A DNA stretch of 64,000 nucleotides, from contig NZ_JACHWH010000004.1 in the NCBI RefSeq assembly GCF_014191255.1, positions 106,001 through 170,000 of the forward strand. The letters are read 5' to 3'. This document shows, piece by piece, positions 23,435 through 32,180 of the stretch. The stretch is from Amycolatopsis bartoniae (lineage in GTDB: Bacteria; Actinomycetota; Actinomycetes; Mycobacteriales; Pseudonocardiaceae). Each line of letters starts with the position of its first letter. The stretch's first letter is position 1. A program made the translations under genes and the position numbers. The notes under the pieces were generated by a model. It did not search any database, was not told the origin of the DNA, and was given only the letters and a program-made list of their open reading frames with translations.

Positions 23435-23448
23435 TTATATTCATCGTA
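23411..23448 (+). promoter_or_regulatory. Leaderless promoter of the ArsR gene
   Basis: TTGACA at 23411-23416 and TATATT at 23436-23441 (spacer 19; TTATAT one base earlier gives 18) put +1 at 23448, the ATG of the ArsR-type gene. The -35 lies inside the end of the AraC coding sequence. No ribosome site precedes the ATG, in keeping with a leaderless mRNA. Confidence 0.6.
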
Positions 23449-23759
23449 TGGCATCAACGTTCGAGGTGCTGGCCGAGCCCCGCCGTCGGGAGATCCTCGA
23501 CCTGCTGCGTGTCCGCGAGCGCCCGGTGGGCGACCTGGTCGAGCGGCTGTCCCTCACCCAGCCCGCGGTGTCGAAGCACCTGAAGGTCCTGCGCGAAGCG
23601 GGCCTGGTCGAGGTCCGGCAGGACGCCCAGCGCCGCTGGTACCGGCTGCGCGTCGAGCCGCTCGTGGAGCTCGAAGAGTGGCTCGCGCCCTACCGCCGGA
23701 TGTGGGAGCAGAGCTTCGACGCCCTCGAACGCCACCTCGACAGCCAGGGAGACGACTGA
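23448..23759 (+). CDS. ArsR-family winged-helix regulator
   Basis: 103 residues: STFEVLAEPRRREILDLLRVRERPVGDLVERLSLTQPAVSKHLKVLREAGLVEVRQDAQRRWYRLRVEPLVELEEWLAPYRRMW. Helix-turn-helix at about 29-55 with the Q-P-A-V-S-K-H-L recognition helix and R-R-W-Y-R-L wing. No metal-binding Cys pair, so it belongs to the non-metal ArsR group paired with SRPBCC proteins. Its stop overlaps the next start by one base (TGATG), a very common arrangement in actinobacteria. Transcription probably starts on its own ATG. Confidence 0.9.
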   Translation: MASTFEVLAEPRRREILDLLRVRERPVGDLVERLSLTQPAVSKHLKVLREAGLVEVRQDAQRRWYRLRVEPLVELEEWLAPYRRMWEQSFDALERHLDSQGDD

Positions 23760-24532
23760 TGGACGCGAGGCTCGAAACGGTCGGCGGCAACGCGGTGCTG
23801 CGGCTCGAACGGCGGTTCCGGCACCCGGTCGAGAAGGTGTGGCGTGCGATCACCGACCCCGCCGAGATGGCGCACTGGTTTCCCGCCGCCGTCGAGACCG
23901 AGCTGACGGTCGGCGCCCCGATGACGTTCACCGTCCCCGGAACGGACCGGTTCCGCGACGGCGAGGTCCTCGAACTGGACCCACCCAAGGTGTACGCGTT
24001 CCGGTGGCACCACGACGTGCTGCGGCTCGAACTCGTTCCCGACGGCGACGGCTGCGTCCTCCACTTCACGCAGACCATCGGCGGCGGCCGCCTCACCGCG
24101 GGGCGCAACGCCGCCGGGTGGGACTACTGCCTCACCGCGCTCGACGCGCAGCTCGACGGCCGGGAGGCGGAGCCGTTCACCGACTGGACCTCGGTGATCA
24201 CCTCCTACCTGGACCGCTTCGGCCTGCTCGCGGGCACGCGCACCGACACCACCGAACTGCACTTCGCGCTCGACCTGATCTGGGCTCCCCTCGACCACGC
24301 CTGGCAGGTCCTCGCCGCGCGACAGCCGAAGGCCACGAAAGCCGAGCCGCCGCGTCTGCTGGAGCACGACGGCAACCCGGGTCACGTGCGGTGGGAGCTG
24401 TTCGCCGACCCCGAGCTCGGTCACCGGCTCGAACTCACCCACGTCCTGCCCGCGGAACACGCCGACGCGGCGCTGGCCGCCTGGCCGGAGCGCCTGAAGG
24501 AGCTGTTCGCCGCCGTGCACGCCACCCGGTGA
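23759..24532 (+). CDS. SRPBCC (AHSA1-like) family protein
   Basis: 257 residues. The START/Bet v1-like AHSA1 domain is at about 10-150: [57 protein letters not shown] and [32 protein letters not shown] second, weaker copy follows ([58 protein letters not shown]), so this may be a fused or duplicated form, longer than the usual 150-160 residues. It probably binds a hydrophobic ligand and works with the ArsR regulator that overlaps its start. Confidence 0.86.
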   Translation: MDARLETVGGNAVLRLERRFRHPVEKVWRAITDPAEMAHWFPAAVETELTVGAPMTFTVPGTDRFRDGEVLELDPPKVYAFRWHHDVLRLELVPDGDGCVLHFTQTIGGGRLTAGRNAAGWDYCLTALDAQLDGREAEPFTDWTSVITSYLDRFGLLAGTRTDTTELHFALDLIWAPLDHAWQVLAARQPKATKAEPPRLLEHDGNPGHVRWELFADPELGHRLELTHVLPAEHADAALAAWPERLKELFAAVHATR

Positions 24533-24581
24533 GGTTCACGCCACACGCGAGCCCGGTGAGCAGTCGTTAAGCTCCGAAAAC

Positions 24582-26222
<1,641 letters not shown>

Positions 26223-26229
26223 GGCTGCG

Positions 26230-26442
26230 ATGAGTGACGAGAAACCGTTCCTGCGCGTCGTCCGGGGCAACCCGGACGACGCCGAGCTGGCGGCGCTGGC
26301 AGTGGTACTGGCGAGCGTGGGCTCGGCGCCGGCTCCGGCTCCCCGGGGACGTCGGTCGAGGTGGGCCGACCGGGCGCGGCTGCTGCGGGCGCCGCTTCAT
26401 CCGGGCGAAGGGGCTTGGCGGGCTTCGGGCTTTCCGCGCTGA
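26230..26442 (+). CDS. accE: Acyl-CoA carboxylase epsilon subunit
   Basis: 70 residues, ATG seven bases after pccB. The conserved actinobacterial epsilon motif FLRVVRGNPDDAELAALAVVLAS at the N-terminus identifies it, with an Arg-rich middle and the C-terminal RLLRAPLHPGEGAWRASGFPR (W-x-x-S-G-L/F-P-R). The subunit binds the beta hexamer and raises activity of acyl-CoA carboxylases in Streptomyces and mycobacteria. It is convergent with the MFS gene, with only three bases between the stops. Confidence 0.93.
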   Translation: MSDEKPFLRVVRGNPDDAELAALAVVLASVGSAPAPAPRGRRSRWADRARLLRAPLHPGEGAWRASGFPR

Positions 26443-26445
26443 CCC

Positions 26446-27693
26446 TCAGCCCACCAGCTCCAGTTCCGACCGCCGCGGCTGTATGCCCGCGTGGCGGTGC
26501 AGCGTGAGCAGCCGCACCGTGCCTGCCAGCGCCAGCAACAGCACCACCCCGAAGGCCAGGCGGTGGGCCAGTGGCGCCGCGATGCCGTGGGCGACCAGCG
26601 CGTCCAGCAGCACGCCGACGCCCAGTTCGGCCACCACGGCGAAGCAGAAACCGCCCATGTTGGCCACGCCGCTGGCGATTCCGGCCTGGTGACCGCGGTT
26701 CGACGTGCGCGCCAGGTCGAACGCCAGCATGCTCACGCCGCCCGCGCCGCCGAGCAGGAACAGCACCGGCGCCAGCACCGCCTGCGGTAGCGGCCCGGGC
26801 ACCGCGACCAGCACCGCCCAGCACGCCACGCTCACCGAGGCCGCCGTCGCGACCAGCCGTCCTCGCAGGTCCGGGCGCCGCGAAGCCACCTGCCCGGCGA
26901 CCGCGCTGACCAGCGCGAACCCGACCACCACGACGGTCAGCAGCCCGCTCGCCGCGCCCGGCGTGCGGCCCTGCGCGCTCACCAGGTACGGCTGCCCGAG
27001 GACCGCCGTGAACGACACGAACGTCCCCATCAGCGTGAAGTGCGACCACATCGCGTGCCGGGTGCCGCGGCTGCGCCACGCGTGCCGCAGGCTCTTCCGC
27101 AGCGGCTCACCGCTGACCACGGGCGCGACCCGGCCCCGCGGGCTCTCCTTCAGCAGCAGCCCGACCACCAGCAGCAACACCGCGGTCAGCACGCCCGCGG
27201 TCAGGAACGCCGCCGTCCACCCGAACCCGTCGAGCAGCGCGGCGAGCGGCGCGGTGGCGATGAGCTGGCCGAGCCCGCCGATCATCCCGGTGAGCGCCGC
27301 GACCAGCGCGTAACGGCGGCCGGGGAACCAGTTCTGCGCCAGCCGCAGCACGTTGACGAACAGGAAGGCGTCACCCGCGCCGATCAGCGCCCGGCCCGTC
27401 ATCGCGAGCGGGTACGACGTGGCGAGCGCGAACACCGTCGAGCCCACGGCCATCAGCGCCATCCCGGCCAGCAACAACCGCCGGGGGCCGAAGCGGTCGG
27501 CCGCCGCGCCGGCGGGGACCTGCAGCAGCGCGTACAGGACCAGCTGCACCACGGAGAACGCGGCCAGTCCGGTGGCGTCGACCGAGAACCGTTCCTGGGC
27601 GGTGAGTCCGGCGACCGACAGGCTCATCCGGTGGAACAACGCGGTCAGGTAGCAGAGGGCACCGAGCCCCCACATGAACCACGCCTTGCGCAC
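26446..27693 (-). CDS. MFS transporter
   Basis: 415 residues, GTG with GGGGAGG upstream, about 12 transmembrane helices. MFS signatures: AAADRFGPRRLLLAGM (motif A, G-x-x-x-D-R-x-G-x-R) between helices 2 and 3, ALIGAGDAFLFVNVLRLAQNWFPGRRYALVAAL, and a second motif-A-like stretch late in the protein. The pattern LFHRMSLSVAGLTAQERFSVDATGLAAFSVVQLVLYALLQVPAG resembles the nitrate/sialate or cyanate-type permeases (D-galactonate/NarK-like). Substrate unknown. Divergent from the GntR gene, which probably regulates it through an 11-base tandem repeat in their 59-base spacer. Confidence 0.87.
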   Translation of the reverse strand: MRKAWFMWGLGALCYLTALFHRMSLSVAGLTAQERFSVDATGLAAFSVVQLVLYALLQVPAGAAADRFGPRRLLLAGMALMAVGSTVFALATSYPLAMTGRALIGAGDAFLFVNVLRLAQNWFPGRRYALVAALTGMIGGLGQLIATAPLAALLDGFGWTAAFLTAGVLTAVLLLVVGLLLKESPRGRVAPVVSGEPLRKSLRHAWRSRGTRHAMWSHFTLMGTFVSFTAVLGQPYLVSAQGRTPGAASGLLTVVVVGFALVSAVAGQVASRRPDLRGRLVATAASVSVACWAVLVAVPGPLPQAVLAPVLFLLGGAGGVSMLAFDLARTSNRGHQAGIASGVANMGGFCFAVVAELGVGVLLDALVAHGIAAPLAHRLAFGVVLLLALAGTVRLLTLHRHAGIQPRRSELELVG

Positions 27694-27707
27694 AGTCGCC
27701 TCCCCTG

Positions 27708-27753
27708 TTGCATCTATCTTGTATCTATCACGGTCCCCGTTACTATGCGCGCA
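27708..27753 (+). promoter_or_regulatory. 11-bp tandem repeat operator and leaderless promoter of the GntR gene
   Basis: TTGCATCTATC (27708-27718) and TTGTATCTATC (27719-27729) abut exactly, one helical turn apart. TTGTAT of the second copy may serve as -35 with TACTAT (27741-27746) as -10 after 16-17 bases, giving +1 at 27753, the gntR ATG. Binding here would affect both gntR and the divergent MFS gene. Confidence 0.6.
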
Positions 27754-28403
27754 TGTCAACGAGGGACCGCTCACAGGGCGCCGCGAGCGAGCGGGCGTAC
27801 CGCTGGACGAAGGAGCGGATCCTCGACGGGCGGTTCGAGGGCGGCAGGCTGATCAGCGAAGGCGAGGTCGCCGAGGACGTCGGGCTGTCCCGCACGCCCG
27901 TCCGCGAGGCGTTCCTGCGCCTGTCCGCCGAGGGCCTGCTGCGGCTGTACCCGAAGAAGGGCGCGCTCGTCGTGCCCGTCTCGGCGAGCGAGGCGGAGGA
28001 CATCGCCGAGGCGCGGATCTTCCTGGAGCGCCACGCCGCCGCGAAGGTCATCGGCGCGGGACGGCAGCGCGAGGTGGTCGCCGAGATGCGCCGCGTGCTG
28101 GCCGAGCAGAAGAGCCTGGAGTGGCCGGACCCGCGGTTCACGACGCTCGACCGCGAGTTCCACGCGGCGCTCGTGCACGCGGCGGGCAACGCGCTGTTCG
28201 ACGAGTTCTACTCGGGGCTGCGCGACCGGCAGCTGCGGATGGTGCACACCGCACTGCGCCACGCCAACGGCGACCGGCCACGGATCATCCTCGAAGAGCA
28301 CACGCGCATCTGCGACCTGCTCGAAGCCGGCGACGGTGACGCGCTGCACGACCTGATCTCCGCGCACATCCGCACTGTCGCCAGCCGCATCGAGGCGGAC
28401 TAG
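27753..28403 (+). CDS. GntR-family regulator, FadR (FCD) subfamily
   Basis: 216 residues from the ATG at 27753. Winged helix at 15-75: AYRWTKERILDGRFEGGRLISEGEVAEDVGLSRTPVREAFLRLSAEGLLRLYPKKGALVVPVS. FCD domain follows: EAEDIAEARIFLERHAAAKVI, DREFHAALVHAAGNALFDEFYSGLRDRQLRMV and ILEEHTRICDLLEAGDGDALHDLISAHIR, with the D-x-x-x-H, H and H metal/carboxylate ligands present. Likely binds an organic acid and regulates the divergent MFS importer or exporter. Its TAG stop shares the bases CTAG with the convergent NACHT gene's TAG. Confidence 0.9.
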   Translation: MSTRDRSQGAASERAYRWTKERILDGRFEGGRLISEGEVAEDVGLSRTPVREAFLRLSAEGLLRLYPKKGALVVPVSASEAEDIAEARIFLERHAAAKVIGAGRQREVVAEMRRVLAEQKSLEWPDPRFTTLDREFHAALVHAAGNALFDEFYSGLRDRQLRMVHTALRHANGDRPRIILEEHTRICDLLEAGDGDALHDLISAHIRTVASRIEAD

Positions 28404-31387
28404 GAACGGGCGCGGGACCGGTGGTGGACGACCACGTGCACGTCCGGCAGCAGCGACCGCAACCGCGCGAGGTCCGCTTCGGGCTTGTGCACCACCAGTT
28501 CCGCGAGCGCGGGCAGCTCACGCAGGGCCCGCACCTCGTCCTCGTCCGGCACGCCGTGCACGACGACCTTTTCCAGCCCCGGGAACCGCTCCACGCCGAG
28601 CAACGACCGGTACTCCGCGCGCCCGTCGAGCACCAGCTCGGTCAGCGGCAGGCCTTCGGGCAGCGCGTGCAGACCGCGCTCCAGCGCGGGATGCCGGATG
28701 GACAACCGCCGCAGCGGTGCACCGGCCAGCGTCGCCAGGCGCGGGGCCCGCAAAGCGCCGAAACCGCCCGTCGTGTGCAGGTGCAGCTCCTCCACCTGCA
28801 GTGAAGCGAGCGCGGACAGGTCCCGCAGCGCGCTGTAGCCCGAGATCCACAGCACGCGCAGCGCGTCGCAGCCCGCCAGTCCCGCGAGGCTGTCGGCCAC
28901 CTCGTTGGACCGGATCTCCAGGTGCCGCAGGTTCGGGATCTCCGCGAGCGGCCGCCTGCCCTCCCGGTCGGTCAGCGCGATGTCGCCAATGAGCTGCACC
29001 GCGGTCAGCTTCTTCAGGTGCCGCAACCGGGCCAGCACGTCCCACCGGTGCACCTCCAGCACCAGCTCGCCGAAGTCCACATCGGACAGCAGCGTGCGCG
29101 CGTAGTCCTCGGAGTGGTCGAACTGGCGCCACGCCCGCAGCAGCTCGTCGATCACGACGCGGCGGTCGGTGCCGGTGAACGCCTGGATCTTCTCCCACGC
29201 CTCCTCGCCGCCGATCAGGGCGAGGGTCCGGATCACGCGTGCGGCGACCTCGGCCCGGTCCGCGCCCGTCTCGTCGGCGTACCTGCCGACCTCCAGGGGC
29301 CCCGGCAGCAGGTCCGCCACGAACGTCCCGGCCCGCGCGAGCAGCTCCGCGTCCTGGAACGTGCGCGGCGGGATGAGGCGCCGGACGGCGGCGAGCACGT
29401 CGGCACGCACGTGCTCCGGGTCGATGACGTCGACGTACCCCAGTGAGGCCGCGGCCAGCAGCTCCAGCTTGTCGGCCGTCTCCCGGTCCTTGCGTGTCGC
29501 GCGCCTGCCCGCCCGTTCGAGCAGCCGCCCCAGCAGCTCGCCCGCCTCCCGCGCCCGTGCCTGCGCGGCGGCCATGAACACGACCTCGTAGAGCGAGTCG
29601 TCGTGTGCGTGCTCGATCAGGTAACCCAGCTCACCCGCCTTGACGAACTCGCCCGCGGCCAGGAAGTCGCGGAACGTGCGGTGCACGAACTGGATCCGGT
29701 CGTCGCGTTCGCGCAGCAGGCCGGTGCGCTCCAGCATGTGGCGCAGCACCTGCTCGGGCCGCAGCTCGCGCGCCTCCGACCGCAGCCCCGACATCGCCCG
29801 GCCGAACCGCTGCTCCGCGACGGGCGCGCTCACCAGCAGCTCGGCGTTGCGCACCATCGGCGCCGCGAACCGCTCCAGCAGGACGACCTTCTCCTTGGTG
29901 GAGATCCGCAGCTCGTCCTCGACCGGGATGTCGCGCTGCAGGTCCCACTGCCCGAGCAGCAGTTCCAGCGCCTTGTCCAGCAGCTCCTTGCGGCTCTGCG
30001 GCAGGTACATGTTCTCCTGGCGGTACAGCGCGCACAGCAGTGAGCACAGCAACGGACTCGACACCAGGCCGCGCACGTCCGGCCGTGTCGCGAGGCTCTG
30101 CACCAGGCGGCGCTCGCAGCCGGCGAGCCACTCCCGCTGCGCGGGATCGCTCTCCAGCGCCCGCGCGGCCTCGTACCAGTGCCCGATGAGGTTGCGCAAA
30201 CCGTTGCTGCTCAACGGAAGCAGCTCGAACCGCGCGAACCCGCCGCCGGGCCAGTCGTCGGGCACCGCGGACGGGCGCGTGCTCACCACGTAACGCGCGT
30301 CCGGATACGCCCGCACCAGACCGGTCAGCCAGCGCCGGACCTCCTCGCGCCGCTCCAGCAGCAGCTCGTCGACGCCGTCGACGAGGACCATCGCCCGCCC
30401 GGACCGCAGGACCGAACTGACCCAGCGGTCCGGCTTCTCCCCGGCCAGCGGCGGCGCGGTGGCCGCGACCAGGTCCTCGGGCGAGGGCAGCGGGCGGTCG
30501 CCGAACTGGCGCAGCGACACGAAGAACGGCACGTCGTCCCGCCACGGCCCCTCGCGGCCGTCGCGCACCGACACCGCGGCGGTGTGCAGCAGCCACCGCA
30601 GGAACGTTGTCTTGCCCGCGCCCGCGCCGCCGAACAGCAGGACCCGCCGGGCCGAGCCGATCGCGTTCGCGCTGTCGGTGCCCGCCCCGGTCAGCTCGAC
30701 GTCGTCGGCCGAACGCTGGCGGCGGGCGATCGAGGGCGCGGTGTAGAAGTCGTCGAACGCGTACTGCGCCGGGGCGCGGCCGATGCTCACCTGGAACAGC
30801 TCGAACGTCGCGTGTTCCTCGGCCACGTAACGCACGTACGCCCGCTCGAACCGGTCCTCGCCCCCAGCGGGCTTGTGCGCCAGGTCCTCGACGCGGTTCT
30901 TGAGCTGCTCGACGTCGTTCGCCATGTCGGCGTGCAGCGCCCGCATCACGCCGTCCACCGCCTGCGCGCGCCTGGCGATCTTGTGGCAGCTGTGCCGCAG
31001 GAGGCGGTGGTACGCCTCGCGGCCGGAGTCGTCGAGCCCGGCCGAACGCAACGCGGGCCGCCCGGCCGTGCGGACCCGGGCACGCAGGCGGTTGGCGCTC
31101 ACGAGCACCTTCGGCGGGGCCTCGTCGAGCTGCGCGGCGCGGAGCGACGCGGCGACGGCGTCCTGCACCGCGGCCCATTCGTTGTCCGCGAGCCGGGCGA
31201 ACTCGACCCGGCGCAGGTCGCCCAGCTCGCGGGCGACCTGGGCCAGCACGCGTTCCGGGTTCGCGAGCTGCTGGCCGCGGGTCCGCTCCACCGCGCGGTC
31301 GGCCCCGCGCTCGACGACCCACTGGTGCACGGCGGAGAACGTCGCGCCGAGCGCCCCGAGCAGTGCGGAGGAAAGCGGATCGACCAC
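28400..31387 (-). CDS. NACHT-domain NTPase with leucine-rich C-terminus (bacterial NLR-like, probable anti-phage)
   Basis: 995 residues, GTG start. Residues 1-205 are helical and unlike known nucleases or TIR domains, in the place of the NACHT N-terminal helical (NNH) regions. The NACHT NTPase follows: Walker A FGGAGAGKTT (Lys259), Walker B AMVLVDGVDEL (Asp337, then Asp340-Glu341), sensor STRPSA (369-374), the winged-helix/superhelical part with SSPLLCSLLCALYRQ, and the HRTFRDFLAAGEF motif (569-581) that marks bacterial and animal NACHT proteins. Residues about 785-985 are leucine-rich repeats (LRHLKKLTAVQL, IPNLRHLEI, CDALRVLWISG, LQVEELHL, APLRRLSI, LPLTELVLDG, FPGLEKVVVHG, LPALAELVVHK). 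Known bNACHT proteins abort phage infection; here that role is inference. Single gene, convergent with gntR and divergent from padR. Confidence 0.88.
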   Translation of the reverse strand: MVDPLSSALLGALGATFSAVHQWVVERGADRAVERTRGQQLANPERVLAQVARELGDLRRVEFARLADNEWAAVQDAVAASLRAAQLDEAPPKVLVSANRLRARVRTAGRPALRSAGLDDSGREAYHRLLRHSCHKIARRAQAVDGVMRALHADMANDVEQLKNRVEDLAHKPAGGEDRFERAYVRYVAEEHATFELFQVSIGRAPAQYAFDDFYTAPSIARRQRSADDVELTGAGTDSANAIGSARRVLLFGGAGAGKTTFLRWLLHTAAVSVRDGREGPWRDDVPFFVSLRQFGDRPLPSPEDLVAATAPPLAGEKPDRWVSSVLRSGRAMVLVDGVDELLLERREEVRRWLTGLVRAYPDARYVVSTRPSAVPDDWPGGGFARFELLPLSSNGLRNLIGHWYEAARALESDPAQREWLAGCERRLVQSLATRPDVRGLVSSPLLCSLLCALYRQENMYLPQSRKELLDKALELLLGQWDLQRDIPVEDELRISTKEKVVLLERFAAPMVRNAELLVSAPVAEQRFGRAMSGLRSEARELRPEQVLRHMLERTGLLRERDDRIQFVHRTFRDFLAAGEFVKAGELGYLIEHAHDDSLYEVVFMAAAQARAREAGELLGRLLERAGRRATRKDRETADKLELLAAASLGYVDVIDPEHVRADVLAAVRRLIPPRTFQDAELLARAGTFVADLLPGPLEVGRYADETGADRAEVAARVIRTLALIGGEEAWEKIQAFTGTDRRVVIDELLRAWRQFDHSEDYARTLLSDVDFGELVLEVHRWDVLARLRHLKKLTAVQLIGDIALTDREGRRPLAEIPNLRHLEIRSNEVADSLAGLAGCDALRVLWISGYSALRDLSALASLQVEELHLHTTGGFGALRAPRLATLAGAPLRRLSIRHPALERGLHALPEGLPLTELVLDGRAEYRSLLGVERFPGLEKVVVHGVPDEDEVRALRELPALAELVVHKPEADLARLRSLLPDVHVVVHHRSRARS

Positions 31388-31470
31388 GTGAGACCCCCCA
31401 ACGTGCCAGTGCCCCCCGGCCTCCTCACCGTACCCAATCGGTCACGCCCGGTTGGCCGTTTCGGACAGGC

Positions 31471-31509
31471 TCGACAGCGACACAGTCCACGTCGTATAGT
31501 CCACGTGGA
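31471..31509 (+). promoter_or_regulatory. padR promoter with overlapping operator elements
   Basis: TCGACA (31471-31476), 18-base spacer, TATAGT (31495-31500): a good sigma-70 promoter, +1 near 31507. AGTCCACGT occurs at 31484-31492 and again at 31498-31506, and the second copy forms the palindrome TCCACGTGGA (31500-31509) over the -10/+1. Probable PadR operator controlling padR and the overlapping efflux gene. Confidence 0.6.
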
Positions 31510-31547
31510 ATAAACGAGCTGGACTCCTCCGAAGGGACTGATCGATC

Positions 31548-32180
31548 GTGGCCGCGGCCGGAAAGGCGCTGACGCCCCTCGCGATGGCGATCCTCGAGCT
31601 GCTGCACGAAAGACCGATGCACCCCTACGAGATGACCCAGCTGATGCGCCAGCGCCGGGTCGACTTCCGCGTGAAGCTCCGGCCCGGCTCGCTGTACCAC
31701 ACGGTCGAGCGCCTGGAGGCCCAAGGCCACATCGAAGTGGTCGACACGCAGCGCCAGGGCCGCCGCCCGGAGCGGACGGTCTACGCGATGACCGGCAAGG
31801 GCCGGGACACCTTCACCGACCAGACGCGGGAGATGCTCGCCACCCCCGCCGAGGAGTACCCGGAGTACCCGGTCGCCCTCTCCGCCGCGGCGGAGCTGGA
31901 CCGGGACGACGCGCTCGACCAGCTCAGGATGCGGGCGATCAACCTCAAGGCCCGCATCGCCGCGAACCAGTACGTCATCGGCCAGGTGCTCGAAAAGGAC
32001 CTGCCCCGCATGTACTGGATCGACCACGATTTCGCGCAGCACCAACGCAAGTCCGAACTGGACTGGACCGAACGGCTCATCGCCGACCTCGAGTCCGGCC
32101 GGATCCCGTGGCCGGACGAGAACAAACCCCATCTCTCCATCGTGGACGACAAGGACTCCCCCGATGCCAAGACAGGCTAA
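31548..32180 (+). CDS. PadR-family transcriptional regulator
   Basis: 210 residues, GTG start. The PadR winged helix is at 9-95: LTPLAMAILELLHERPMHPYEMTQLMRQRRVDFRVKLRPGSLYHTVERLEAQGHIEVVDTQRQGRRPERTVYAMTGKGRDTF, with the diagnostic HPYEM and GSLYHTVxRLE. A C-terminal Vir-like dimer domain follows (ARIAANQYVIGQVLEKDLPRMYWIDHDFAQHQRKSELDWTERLIADL). It overlaps the start of the downstream DHA2 pump gene by 17 bases, so it very probably represses its own efflux operon and is released by a drug-like ligand. Confidence 0.92.
   Translation: MAAAGKALTPLAMAILELLHERPMHPYEMTQLMRQRRVDFRVKLRPGSLYHTVERLEAQGHIEVVDTQRQGRRPERTVYAMTGKGRDTFTDQTREMLATPAEEYPEYPVALSAAAELDRDDALDQLRMRAINLKARIAANQYVIGQVLEKDLPRMYWIDHDFAQHQRKSELDWTERLIADLESGRIPWPDENKPHLSIVDDKDSPDAKTG

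Noticed and set aside
28717..31391. Several plus-strand frames opposite the NACHT gene
   Set aside because: Composition of antisense shadows; the NACHT frame has all motifs in order.
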